A stretch of 13,750 nt of DNA from Nocardioides sp. (GCA_023252065.1 JAHEXO010000008.1:1-13750), one strand, 5' to 3'; positions 6,864 to 13,750 are shown, counted from the stretch's first letter. The notes: generated by a model not told the origin, from the letters alone. Numbers and translations are program-made.

Positions 6864-7059
6864 AGCCACCCGGCCCCGCGACCGCTCTAGGCTACGAAGT
6901 GTTTCACGTCCTCCGGGGACGGAACGCAGGACCGAAACAGCAACCCGCCCGGGCGCGAACCGCCGTCAGGCGGCCGGGACGGGTTGTCGGGGACTTGGTC
7001 GTGCGCGCGGTGGTGGCAACGCGCCTACCGGTGGGTAGCCATGTGGCACGATCCGTTCC

Positions 7060-9264
7060 ATGTCTGGTCGTTCGCCCCTCATCCGTGCCCTCCTCGCCGT
7101 CGTCGCCATCGTGGCTCTCGCCCTCGGGACCCAGACGATCGTCGCGAGTGCGACCGCCGTGCCGCCGCCGTTCGACGTGCGCCCGGGCACCACGCAGCTC
7201 GAGGTCCTGAACGCGACCTCGATCGAGGGCAGCCAGCTGACCCTGCTCCGCGACGGCACCCAGGTCACCGACGGCACGGTCGACTCCCAGGGCAGCCTGG
7301 TCTGGCGCCAGCTCGCGCCCGGCTCCTACACGGTGCGTTCGACCAGCCCGGCGTACGAGTCCGCACCGGCTCAGGTCACCGCCTTCGACGCCGCGCCGCC
7401 TGCCCACTCCTTCTACGCCGACCAGACGCTGACCCCGGGCTTCAACTTCATCGAGACCCGCGACGGCACGACCCTGTCGGCCAACGTCCAGCTGCCCGGT
7501 CCGGAGGCCAGCGGTCCCTACCCGACCATCGTGGAGTACAGCGGCTACGACCCGAGCCGCCCCGACTCGGCGAACCACACCAACGGCTTCGCCCAGATCC
7601 TCAACAACCTCGGCTACGCCTACGTCGGCGTGAACATCCGCGGCACCGGCTGCTCCGGCGGCAGCTTCCTGCCCTTCGAGCCGGTGCAGAGCCTCGACGG
7701 CTACGACGCCATCGAGGCGGTCGCGGCCCAGCCGTGGGTGAAGTTCCACAAGGTCGGCATGGCCGGCATCTCCTACCCGGGCATCGAGCAGCTCTACGTC
7801 GCGCGCACCACCCCGCCGCACCTCTCGGCGATCTCGCCGCTGTCGGTGCTCGACGACTCCTACCGCGCCACGCTGTGGCCGGGCGGCATCCTCAACACCG
7901 GCTTCGCCGAGTCCTGGGCCTCCGCCCGGGCCACGAACGCCCAGCCGTACTGCGAGGGCTGGGAGCACAGCGTGAACAGCCCGGAGTGCGACGCCAACCA
8001 GCTGGTCCGCCTGCAGAACCCCGACCCGGTCGCCCTGATCGAGGGCAACACCTTCTACGACAAGACCTACTACCAGCAGATCGACCCGAGCCGCTTCGTC
8101 TCGAAGATCACCGTGCCGGTCTACCTCGCCGGCGCCTGGCAGGACGAGCAGACCGGCGGCCACTTCCCGGACTTCATCGACAAGTTCACGTCGTCGCCCC
8201 ACGTCTACGCGACGCTCACCAACGGGTCGCACACCGAGTCGCTCACGAGCATGGGGTCCTTCGGCCGGTGGGCGGACTTCCTCAGTCTCTACGTCGGCCG
8301 GCACGTGCCGACCAGCATCAAGAGCTTCGTGTGGCCTTCCGTCGTCTCCAGCATCACCGGCGTCAGCGGTCTCCACCTGTCGGGGCAGCCGGACTACACC
8401 GGCCTCGACCTGGCGCAGGCCAAGAAGGTCTACGACAAGGGGGGCCCGATCCGGGTGCTCTTCGAGGAGGGCGCGGCTGCCGGCGCTCCGTCCGGCGCGC
8501 CGGTTCCCCGGTTCACCCGGACCTTCGCGTCGTGGCCGATCCCGAGCGGGACCACCACGCGCTACTACCTCCAGCCCCACGGGCACCTCGGGAAGAACCG
8601 GGTCACCCGGTCCGCGACCGAACGGTCCTTCTCGGCCGACCCGACCGCGCTGCCGGCGACCGACTACACCGGTGGCGGCAACGCGATCTGGGGTGCCCAC
8701 CCGGCGTACGACTGGCGGCAGATCCCGGCCGGCAAGGGCCTCGGGTGGATCTCGGCGCCGATGAAGAGGTCGTCGACCTTCATCGGGTCCGGCTCGCTCG
8801 ACGTCTGGGTGAAGACGCCGGCCTCGGACGTCGACCTGGAGGCCACGGTCAGTGTCGTGCGCCCCAACGGGCGTGAGGTCTACGTGCAGTCCGGGTGGCT
8901 GCGCGCCAGTCACAGGGCGCTCATCGCCTCCCGGTCGACCCCGACGCTGCCGGTCCACACCGACCTCCAGAGCGACGCGCGCCCGATGCCGGCGAACCGC
9001 TACCAGAAGCTGCGGATCGAGATCTTCCCGTTCGCCCAGGCGTTCCGGGTCGGGGACCAGCTCCGGGTCACCCTCGACGCACCGGGTGGTGCCCGGCCGC
9101 TGTGGGCCTTCGACACCCTCGACCACGGCCAGCGGGTCACGGTCGCCAACGACAAGCAGCACCCGTCGCTGCTCGCGCTGACCGCCGTACCGGTGTCGGT
9201 GCCGAAGGGGCGGCCCTCGTGCTCGTCGTTGCGCTCCCAGCCCTGCCGCAACTACACGCCCTGA
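7060..9264 (+). CDS. secreted CocE/NonD-family alpha/beta hydrolase
   Basis: A 734-residue exported hydrolase. Residues 1-33 form a signal peptide (RSPLIR, hydrophobic 10-22, cleavage near ASATA). A beta-rich stretch, about 40-110, looks like an extra Ig-like or carbohydrate-regulatory-type domain. The alpha/beta hydrolase core spans about 120-415: RGTGCSGG (194-201), nucleophile Ser238 in GISYPG, Asp362 in AGAWQDEQTGGHF and His391 in NGSHTES form a plausible triad. The C-terminal part, about 475-725, fits the jelly-roll domain of X-Pro dipeptidyl-peptidase/CocE proteins (PF08530). Family members cleave esters, acyl-prolyl peptides or beta-lactam precursors; the true substrate is not predictable. 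The last residues contain a cysteine pair (SCSSLRSQPC). The start is supported by the signal peptide, although no strong ribosome binding site precedes it. The gene is monocistronic, followed by two hairpins. Confidence 0.9.
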   Translation: MSGRSPLIRALLAVVAIVALALGTQTIVASATAVPPPFDVRPGTTQLEVLNATSIEGSQLTLLRDGTQVTDGTVDSQGSLVWRQLAPGSYTVRSTSPAYESAPAQVTAFDAAPPAHSFYADQTLTPGFNFIETRDGTTLSANVQLPGPEASGPYPTIVEYSGYDPSRPDSANHTNGFAQILNNLGYAYVGVNIRGTGCSGGSFLPFEPVQSLDGYDAIEAVAAQPWVKFHKVGMAGISYPGIEQLYVARTTPPHLSAISPLSVLDDSYRATLWPGGILNTGFAESWASARATNAQPYCEGWEHSVNSPECDANQLVRLQNPDPVALIEGNTFYDKTYYQQIDPSRFVSKITVPVYLAGAWQDEQTGGHFPDFIDKFTSSPHVYATLTNGSHTESLTSMGSFGRWADFLSLYVGRHVPTSIKSFVWPSVVSSITGVSGLHLSGQPDYTGLDLAQAKKVYDKGGPIRVLFEEGAAAGAPSGAPVPRFTRTFASWPIPSGTTTRYYLQPHGHLGKNRVTRSATERSFSADPTALPATDYTGGGNAIWGAHPAYDWRQIPAGKGLGWISAPMKRSSTFIGSGSLDVWVKTPASDVDLEATVSVVRPNGREVYVQSGWLRASHRALIASRSTPTLPVHTDLQSDARPMPANRYQKLRIEIFPFAQAFRVGDQLRVTLDAPGGARPLWAFDTLDHGQRVTVANDKQHPSLLALTAVPVSVPKGRPSCSSLRSQPCRNYTP

Positions 9265-9265
9265 G

Positions 9266-9288
9266 CGCTTCCGGACGGGTCCGGAGCG
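9266..9288 (+). terminator. hairpin just after the hydrolase gene
   Basis: Starting 2 bp past the stop codon, CGCT-T-CCGGA pairs with TCCGGAGCG around a CGGG loop, with one bulged T. No T tract follows. It probably acts together with the larger hairpin at 9314-9341. Confidence 0.4.
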
Positions 9289-9313
9289 GGTCAGGCACGG
9301 TCCCGAGAGGGTG

Positions 9314-9341
9314 GCCCGCGGCACGGCGACGCGCCGCGGGC
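9314..9341 (+). terminator. GC-rich hairpin, likely terminator of the hydrolase gene
   Basis: Perfect 9-bp inverted repeat GCCCGCGGC (9314-9322) and GCCGCGGGC (9333-9341) with a 10-nt loop, about 50 bp past the hydrolase stop. The trailing sequence is A-rich rather than T-rich, so termination would be of the U-less type often proposed in actinobacteria. Confidence 0.5.
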
Positions 9342-9475
9342 AAAGAATGGCCGATTCACCGGACACGACCCGTTCGGGCCACGTAGAACAGAGGTGGAGC
9401 TGGCCAGGGCGGGCGTCGTCCCCACGCGGCGTCCCGCCCGGGTAAAGAAATACCCCTGGCCCGTTTTGGTCAGGT

Positions 9476-9501
9476 GGTCGGCCGACCCTTCGCACTACCA
9501 T
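9476..9501 (+). promoter_or_regulatory. candidate promoter with palindromic operator for the nuclease-like gene
   Basis: GGTCGGCCGACC at 9476-9487 is a perfect 12-bp palindrome. It is followed by TACCAT at 9496-9501, a TANNNT-type -10. Transcription would start near 9508 and place the G-run (9515-9520) as ribosome binding site 9 nt before ATG 9530. A repressor on the palindrome would block the -35/-10 interval. A second small hairpin, GGGTA-N6-TACCC at 9440-9455, lies upstream. Confidence 0.35.
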
Positions 9502-9529
9502 TTCCTCAACATCTGGGGGGGTGTGGCGA

Positions 9530-10486
9530 ATGGCTGAGTCCGACAAGGTCATCAACGCCGTCATGCAGGCGACGGGCGAGTCCTACGAAAAAGTCTCGAA
9601 GCTGTGCGGTGTCGCGCACGAGACCGTCGATGAGCTGTTGACGGATGACATCTCGGTGGTGGCTCCGCCACTCGTGATCGGGCGCCTGGGGTGCCCGGTG
9701 CTCGACCGGTTGCTGCTGCGGCTCGGCGACGGGCAGTGGCAGCTTCCGGAGAGCGTCGACGTGACCGAGTCCGAGCTCGCGGAGACGCTGATGCTCCCGA
9801 TCGAGACGGTCGCGCGCTATCCGATGGCCGGTCGCTTCGGTCTGCTGGCCCGCTGCATGGACCGGCTGATGATCGAGGACGTCGACGCCGAGATCTACCT
9901 GAAGATCCTCGACGCGTGGCTCGCGACCTTCGCCGCCGGTGCCGACGGTCGGCCGGGTCCCTACACGGTGTGGGGTCTGCCGGGCCGCGATGCGTTCGAA
10001 GGCTGGCTCCTCGCCCGCCTCGACATCCTGCACAAGCTCGGCTACGCCGTACGCCTGGCCAACGAGGACATGGACGGCGTCCGCGGGCAGCAGCACATGT
10101 ACGTCGACGGCCGGCGCGCCGACCTGCTGATGCGCTTCACCCACGACTGCGAGAAGGGTGTCGCCGACGACTGGCTGGTCATCGAGAACAAGACCACCGC
10201 GGTCGGCATCGGCGCTCTCGACCAGCTCGCGCTGTCGGTCGACTGGCTGCGGGCCGAGTCCCGGCCGGGTGAGGTGCACGGCATGCTGATCGCCGACGGG
10301 CTCAGCCTCGAGGTCGAGCGCGGGCTGCGCGAACGCTCCTTCGACTACCTGTCGATGTCCCAGCTCGGTTACCGCCGCTGGGTACGGCTGCACTCGCCGC
10401 TCCAGCCGGAGCCGCAGCGCGACGCGACCAGCATCAACTACGCGCAGAACCTGTCGGCCCGCACGCTCGCGGCCGCCCTGCGCTGA
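9530..10486 (+). CDS. orphan PD-(D/E)XK nuclease-like protein with HTH-like N-terminus
   Basis: A 318-residue soluble protein. ATG 9530 is preferred over GTG 9521 because the G-run at 9515-9520 is correctly spaced. Residues 14-40 (ESYEKVSKLCGVAHETVDEL) and 78-97 (TESELAETLMLPIETVAR) look like helix-turn-helix units. The C-terminal half carries a PD-(D/E)XK pattern: Glu157 in AFEGWLLARL (helix 1), Asp198 in RRADLLMRF, Glu219-Asn-Lys221 in LVIENK, and Gln232 in ALDQLALSVDWL. That order resembles the catalytic domain of NucS/EndoMS (DUF91), but the mismatch endonuclease of actinobacteria is shorter and has a different N-terminal domain, so this is not an obvious orthologue. A role in DNA cleavage, defence or repair is inference. 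It stands alone with its own promoter and terminator; no methylase or helicase partner is adjacent. Confidence 0.6.
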   Translation: MAESDKVINAVMQATGESYEKVSKLCGVAHETVDELLTDDISVVAPPLVIGRLGCPVLDRLLLRLGDGQWQLPESVDVTESELAETLMLPIETVARYPMAGRFGLLARCMDRLMIEDVDAEIYLKILDAWLATFAAGADGRPGPYTVWGLPGRDAFEGWLLARLDILHKLGYAVRLANEDMDGVRGQQHMYVDGRRADLLMRFTHDCEKGVADDWLVIENKTTAVGIGALDQLALSVDWLRAESRPGEVHGMLIADGLSLEVERGLRERSFDYLSMSQLGYRRWVRLHSPLQPEPQRDATSINYAQNLSARTLAAALR

Positions 10487-10500
10487 TCAGGGGGCTGGTG

Positions 10501-10517
10501 ACGGGGCTGATCCCCGT
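10501..10517 (+). terminator. small hairpin after the nuclease-like gene
   Basis: ACGGGG (10501-10506) pairs with CCCCGT (10512-10517) across CTGAT, 15 bp past the stop codon. It is short, has no T tract directly after it, and is probably secondary to the 10548-10580 terminator. Confidence 0.25.
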
Positions 10518-10547
10518 GGTGTTCTCGGCACACATGTTTCTCCTACA

Positions 10548-10580
10548 GCCTCCCCCGGTCGTCGGACGGCCGGGGGAGGC
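10548..10580 (+). terminator. intrinsic terminator of the nuclease-like gene
   Basis: Perfect 11-bp stem GCCTCCCCCGG (10548-10558) with its complement at 10570-10580, an 11-nt loop and a short GCTTTGT tail. It is about 60 bp past the stop codon and is the clearest intrinsic terminator in the window. The stem could also stop converging transcripts. Confidence 0.75.
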
Positions 10581-10602
10581 GCTTTGTCGCATGCGCTCCA
10601 CG

Positions 10603-10656
10603 AGCGGGTGAGGGCCCGGTCCGCCCGAGAGTGGTCGGGTCGGGTCCTCACCCGCT
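10603..10656 (-). terminator. long hairpin ending the deacetylase/methyltransferase operon
   Basis: AGCGGGTGAGG (10603-10613) is fully complementary to 10646-10656. The interior continues with GC and wobble pairs (10614-10623 with 10636-10645), so the whole 54-nt segment folds on itself. It starts 4 bp beyond the stop codon of the minus-strand gene. No T run follows on the minus strand. Confidence 0.5.
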
Positions 10657-10660
10657 GCGC

Positions 10661-12016
10661 TCACCGGTCGGGCTCGACCAAGTGCGGTGCGTGGATGCGG
10701 ATCTCCACGTCGCGGTCGCGGTAGGTCGCCTGCAACGGGGGCAGGGGTCCTTCGGCGAACCGGCGGTGGACCCCCTCGGCGTCGAGCAGCCAGCCGGAGA
10801 CCCGGTGGCGCCAGTGGCAGAGTGCGACGACGCCCACCGGGGCGAGCGACGAGGCGACCCGCTCGACCAGGCCGTCGAGCCCGGCCGGGCTGAGGAAGTA
10901 GCCGACCTCGCTGACCACGACCAGGTCGAAGGGACCGTCGTCCGGCCACGCAGTGGCGACATCGAGCTCGAGGACGGAGACCCGGGGGTCGTCCCCGAGC
11001 CGGCGTTGCGCGGCAGCCACGGCCGCTGCCGATCGGTCGACCGCCACCACCCGGTCGGCGCGCCGGGCGAGCGCCTCGGTGAGGGCGCCGGTCGAGCAGC
11101 CGACCTCGAGAGCGCGACCGACGTGCTGGTCGGGAAGGACCGTGAGCAGCAGGTCGCGCTTGCGTTGCTCGTACCACCGAGAGTCGGTGCCCCACGGGTC
11201 GGCGGAGCGCCGGTGGAGCAGGTCGAGGGTGTCGTCGGGACAGTCGCGCCCCGGCGTGATCACGAACCACTCGTGGTCGCCTCGGAAGTGCTCGAGCACC
11301 GAGCCGGTGAGCACGGCCTCGTCGCCTGCCAGCGTCGTCAGGTCGGAGACCTGCGAGGCGTGGGCCGCGACCGCCCGCTCCTTGGCGGACAACGCCGACC
11401 GGGAGAGGGCGAAGGGGCGCAGGCGCACGGCACGGGGGTCGTCGCGCTGGGCCCAGTGCCAGAACCAGATCGGGTACTCCCACAGCTCGGCGTCGGTACG
11501 GCGTGCGGCGGCAGCCGCGGCCCGGCCCAGGCCCGCGTGGTCAGGGTGTCCGTCCTCGGCCCACGTGGTGACCAGCAGGGTGCCCCGGCCGTCGCCGACG
11601 ATCTCGACGAGCCGCGTGGTGAGCTCTTCGAGGTGGTCGCCCAGCTCGCCGTCGGGCAGGCCGAGCCGGTGGGTCTCCGCCGGGAGCAGAGCCGGACCGA
11701 GCACGTCGACGGCTTCCTCCCACTCGGCGCGCCGGCGCAGCGCCATCGCCTCGGGGGTGTGGGTCGGGGAGTCGGGATGGCTGCGCTCACCGTCGGTGGC
11801 ACAGACGAAGACGACCGGGATGTCGGCATCGCGGGCGGTCGCCGCGAGTCCGCCGGCCCCCAGCGACTCGTCGTCCGGGTGGGCGCTCACCACGATCACC
11901 CGATGGGCGCCGAGGATGCTGGCGGCCGAGCGGTGGCCGGACTGCAGGTGGGCGCGCCACACCTCCGCGGCCGTGCCTGGACCGTGGGCGGTGAAGGTCG
12001 GTGCCGAGGTCACCAT
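10661..12016 (-). CDS. PIG-L-type deacetylase fused to SAM-dependent methyltransferase
   Basis: A 451-residue two-domain enzyme. Residues 38-250 are a LmbE/PIG-L (PF02585) zinc deacetylase: AHPDDE (45-50) and GHPDH (156-160) supply metal ligands and the catalytic Asp. Residues 275-450 are a class I methyltransferase with the SAM loop LEVGCSTG (303-310), acidic VDRS (326-329) and SEVGYFL (369-375), resembling the NodS group. The likely role is N-deacetylation of an N-acetylated sugar followed by methylation of the freed amine or another group; this is inference from domain chemistry. I chose ATG 12016 over GTG 12022 because AAGGAGG sits 7 nt upstream of the ATG but touches the GTG. The start overlaps the stop of the dehydrogenase homologue by 7 nt, implying translational coupling. 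The long hairpin at 10603-10656 ends the operon. Confidence 0.88.
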   Translation of the reverse strand: MVTSAPTFTAHGPGTAAEVWRAHLQSGHRSAASILGAHRVIVVSAHPDDESLGAGGLAATARDADIPVVFVCATDGERSHPDSPTHTPEAMALRRRAEWEEAVDVLGPALLPAETHRLGLPDGELGDHLEELTTRLVEIVGDGRGTLLVTTWAEDGHPDHAGLGRAAAAAARRTDAELWEYPIWFWHWAQRDDPRAVRLRPFALSRSALSAKERAVAAHASQVSDLTTLAGDEAVLTGSVLEHFRGDHEWFVITPGRDCPDDTLDLLHRRSADPWGTDSRWYEQRKRDLLLTVLPDQHVGRALEVGCSTGALTEALARRADRVVAVDRSAAAVAAAQRRLGDDPRVSVLELDVATAWPDDGPFDLVVVSEVGYFLSPAGLDGLVERVASSLAPVGVVALCHWRHRVSGWLLDAEGVHRRFAEGPLPPLQATYRDRDVEIRIHAPHLVEPDR

Positions 12017-13116
12017 GTCCACCCCTCCTTGTTGTCGAGGACCATCGAGCCCTGTCGGGCCAGGTCGCGTTCGGCGTGGTGCTGGCGCAGATAGACGGTC
12101 AGGTCGGCCACCCGACGGGCGTGCGCCTCGTCACCGGTGAGCGGAGCCGGCCCGAGTGCGTGGCCGACCCGGGTCAGGATCTCGTCGGCGGAGTCGGTCA
12201 CCACCTGACGCACCCGCTGGCAGACCAGCACGGCCTCCCCGGCCGAGGTCTGGGGGTCGTCGGCGATCGTGGCGGCTTCGACGAGCACCGCGCGGGCTCG
12301 GGTCAGCGCGGTGTCGACGGCACCGAGGTGGAGCAGCGCCACCTGGTCGGGAGCCCGCTCGCAGGTCGCGCGGCGGAGGGTCCGGGCCAGCGCCGCGCAC
12401 GCGCCGTACCAGATCGAAGCGACGCCGGCGCCGCCCCAGGCGAAGCCGGGCCGAGTGAGGTACCACTCCGGGCCGCCCACCGCGATCGCCCGCACCGAGT
12501 CGAAGGTGAGGGCGGTGCTGCGCACCTGGGCCAGGCCTCGGGACGCCCATGACGTCGACTGGCCGGCGAAGGTGCCCTCGTCGGGACGGCGTACGCCCTC
12601 GTGGAACAGGTCGACGGCGAACAGCCGGCGCTCGTCGCCGGTCCAGGCCGTGACCAGCGCGTGACTGGCCAGGTCTGCCACCGAGCACCACGGCTTGACG
12701 CCCCTCAGCCGCCAGCACTCGTCGCCGGCGGTGGCGGTGAGTCGCTCGCTGCCCTCGGCGGCGTAGACCTGCCAGAGGCGCGCACCACCCCAGCCGCCGC
12801 AGGTGTTCCAGTCGTGCTCGTCGATCGCGCTGTGACGGCGGGCCTCGCGCAGGATCGCGAGGGCGTCGAGGTGCGGCTCGGCGACACGGGCGAGGGTGAG
12901 GTCGGCCGCGCCGAGGCTGGCCAGCGACTCCCACAGCGTGAGGGTGTCGCCCTGGGTCGGCAGCGGGACCCAGGGACCGAGGTCGTGGGCGACCCGCGCC
13001 GCCGCGGCCAGGTCGGGTGCGGCTGCGGTGGGTACGGCCGTCCGGGCCTGCTCGGCGGCGAGCCGCGCCAGCGGCCCGGCGCCGGCACGCCGGAGCGAGA
13101 CGACTTCGGTCGGCAC
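12010..13116 (-). CDS. acyl-CoA dehydrogenase-like protein
   Basis: A 368-residue protein with the layout of acyl-CoA dehydrogenases, although diverged. The helical N-terminal half includes LWESLASLGAADLTLARVAEPHLDAL (in pieces across 61-86). The middle beta domain has WRLRGVKPWCSVADLASHALVTA (in pieces across 135-157), equivalent to the G-x-K...a-D..lvtA flavin-domain strand. The C-terminal helical bundle begins GFAWGGAGVASIWYGACAALA (in pieces across 224-244). Whether FAD and a catalytic base are retained cannot be settled by eye. The start is uncertain: GTG 13116 gives a family-like N-terminus, while GTG 13149 and TTG 13152 are in frame upstream. Its end overlaps the deacetylase/methyltransferase start by 7 nt. 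From memory, such genes recur beside PIG-L/methyltransferase fusions and a glycosyltransferase in actinobacteria, suggesting one pathway. Confidence 0.78.
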   Translation of the reverse strand: MPTEVVSLRRAGAGPLARLAAEQARTAVPTAAAPDLAAAARVAHDLGPWVPLPTQGDTLTLWESLASLGAADLTLARVAEPHLDALAILREARRHSAIDEHDWNTCGGWGGARLWQVYAAEGSERLTATAGDECWRLRGVKPWCSVADLASHALVTAWTGDERRLFAVDLFHEGVRRPDEGTFAGQSTSWASRGLAQVRSTALTFDSVRAIAVGGPEWYLTRPGFAWGGAGVASIWYGACAALARTLRRATCERAPDQVALLHLGAVDTALTRARAVLVEAATIADDPQTSAGEAVLVCQRVRQVVTDSADEILTRVGHALGPAPLTGDEAHARRVADLTVYLRQHHAERDLARQGSMVLDNKEGWTW

Positions 13117-13150
13117 GTCGGGAGGACCTCTCGAGTTTCGGGGCCTCACC

Positions 13151-13156
13151 AACGTA
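13151..13156 (-). promoter_or_regulatory. candidate -10 for the dehydrogenase-deacetylase operon
   Basis: The minus strand reads TACGTT here (TANNNT), about 35 nt before GTG 13116. An inverted repeat GGGTGA-N5-TCACCC at 13169-13185 lies just upstream and could be an operator. If used, this promoter excludes the TTG/GTG starts at 13152-13149 and supports GTG 13116. Confidence 0.25.
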
Positions 13157-13208
13157 GGCGCGGGGAGGGGGTGACATCTTCACCCGCAGGGGTGCAATTT
13201 CTCGCCGC

Positions 13209-13622
13209 TCAGCCGGTGACGCGGCGGAAGCGGGAGCCCCATCGCTGCCAGGTCAGAGCCAGGCGCCAGCCGATGAAGAGGGCTCCGAGCACGAGGGCCG
13301 CGACGATGACGAAGGCGATCGGGGTACCGCCCCCGATGGTGTGCCGCAGGACCATTCCCAGCACCAGGGTCCACAGCCAGACCCGGATCCCGGTGCGCAC
13401 GCTGCGCGGGTCGGACCGGGTGAACCGAGCCACCGCCAGCCCGAGCAGCGTCCCGACCAGGAACGGCCAGGCCGTGTGCCACACGCCGACCAAGCCGTCG
13501 GACTCGTGGTGGTTCGCCCGCCCGATCGCGGCGAAGACGAGGACCACCAGCACGTCCGCGGCCACCGTGATCGGCCAGGCGTACCGGCGGCTGTTCCAGG
13601 TCATGTCGGCGAAGTCTGGCAC
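13209..13622 (-). CDS. DUF3054 family membrane protein
   Basis: A 137-residue protein with about four transmembrane segments (near residues 17-36, 48-66, 80-93 and 100-122). It fits DUF3054: AADVLVVLVFAAIGRANHHE (21-40), the TAWPFLVGTLLGL block (50-62), GIRVWLWTLVLGMVLRHTIGGGTPIAFVIVA (in pieces across 78-108) and a final GWRLALTW (118-125). The family has no assigned function that I know of. The start is either GTG 13622 or ATG 13604; neither has a clear ribosome binding site, and the conserved part begins after both. It is on the same strand as the dehydrogenase homologue with a gap of about 92 bp, which contains a candidate promoter, so it is probably not part of that pathway. A REP-like element begins 37 bp upstream. 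Confidence 0.87.
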   Translation of the reverse strand: MPDFADMTWNSRRYAWPITVAADVLVVLVFAAIGRANHHESDGLVGVWHTAWPFLVGTLLGLAVARFTRSDPRSVRTGIRVWLWTLVLGMVLRHTIGGGTPIAFVIVAALVLGALFIGWRLALTWQRWGSRFRRVTG

Positions 13623-13658
13623 GCAGGCCTGGGTGGCGAAGCAGTCAGGTGTCGCTGG

Positions 13659-13750
13659 TTTCGAGACGGGCGTCAGGACGCCCTCCTCAACCGGCGACGT
13701 CGTGGGGTGTTCCGCTGGTTGAGGAGGTCGCTTGAGCGACCGTCTCGAAA
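13659..13750. repeat. paired REP-like inverted element (BIME-type)
   Basis: Two 34-bp arms lie head to head around a 24-bp centre. Each arm is TTTCGAGACG, a 14-bp self-complementary core, then CTCCTCAACC. The left arm (13659-13692) has core GGCGTC-AG-GACGCC. The right arm (13717-13750, read on the minus strand) has core GTCGCT-CA-AGCGAC. The outer 10-mers are identical in both arms while the cores differ but both fold. The element reaches the window edge and may continue. Confidence 0.85.

Noticed and set aside
9521..9529. GTG 9521 as the start of the nuclease-like gene
   Set aside because: It immediately abuts the G-run at 9515-9520, leaving no room for ribosome spacing, whereas ATG 9530 is correctly placed.
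6904..9564. An open frame of 886 codons on the minus strand, opposite the secreted hydrolase
   Set aside because: It lies antisense to a gene with signal peptide, catalytic triad and C-terminal domain. Its translation is Arg/Val/Gly/Asp-rich low-complexity sequence typical of the shadow of high-GC codon use.
9530..10486. Identification as the housekeeping mismatch endonuclease NucS
   Set aside because: Length and N-terminal half do not match the roughly 220-residue actinobacterial NucS, so only the catalytic-core pattern is shared.
10631..12094. An open frame of 487 codons on the plus strand, opposite the deacetylase/methyltransferase gene
   Set aside because: The minus strand has unmistakable PIG-L and SAM-binding motifs. 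The plus-strand translation has no recognisable domain and crosses the terminator hairpin.
13620..13750. A prophage attachment site or insertion-sequence end
   Set aside because: No integrase, transposase or target-site duplication is visible. The paired, folding arms fit a REP-type element better.

Overview
The window is high-GC DNA (about 70% by eye) with GTG/ATG starts, sparse AGGAGG-type ribosome binding sites and heavily G/C third codon positions. Protein families (DUF2237, DUF3054, DUF5995, S53 protease with PKD domain, a PIG-L deacetylase/methyltransferase fusion beside an acyl-CoA dehydrogenase homologue) point to an actinobacterium, most likely Nocardioides or a relative in the Nocardioidaceae. 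The genus is inference from family content and repeat style. No rRNA, tRNA, CRISPR array, transposase or integrase is visible.

Layout. 1-192: upstream spacer with a strong hairpin. 193-1044 (+): multi-pass membrane protein, converging with 17 bp overlap on a DUF2237 gene (1028-1429, -). 1471-1839 (-): small protein resembling a domain known from phage head-maturation proteases. 1905-1946: three 14-bp tandem repeats. 2034-3815 (+): secreted S53 (sedolisin) protease split by an in-frame TGA at 3249-3251; the rest of its calcium-site region and PKD domain stay open in the same frame. 3809-3883: nearly six copies of a 13-bp repeat that holds the stop codons of both converging genes. 3881-6259 (-): two-gene unit of an APC-family amino acid permease followed by a DUF5995 gene; its leader can form two mutually exclusive hairpins. 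6437-6808 (-): DUF427 protein, divergent from 7060-9264 (+), a secreted CocE/NonD-type alpha/beta hydrolase. 9530-10486 (+): an orphan protein with HTH-like N-terminus and a PD-(D/E)XK (NucS/DUF91-like) nuclease core. 10548-10656: two hairpins separating converging transcripts. 10661-13116 (-): acyl-CoA dehydrogenase homologue, translationally coupled to a PIG-L deacetylase/SAM methyltransferase fusion. 13209-13622 (-): DUF3054 membrane protein. 13659-13750: paired REP-like element with compensatory changes in its internal hairpins.

How the genes relate. Most are single genes or pairs. The two convincing operons are permease-DUF5995 and dehydrogenase-deacetylase/methyltransferase; the latter probably modifies a small glycan or glycolipid. 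The two secreted hydrolases are independent. The most novel-looking items are the orphan nuclease with a perfect 12-bp palindrome in its promoter region, the deacetylase/methyltransferase pair, the REP-like pair, and the protease apparently caught in decay.
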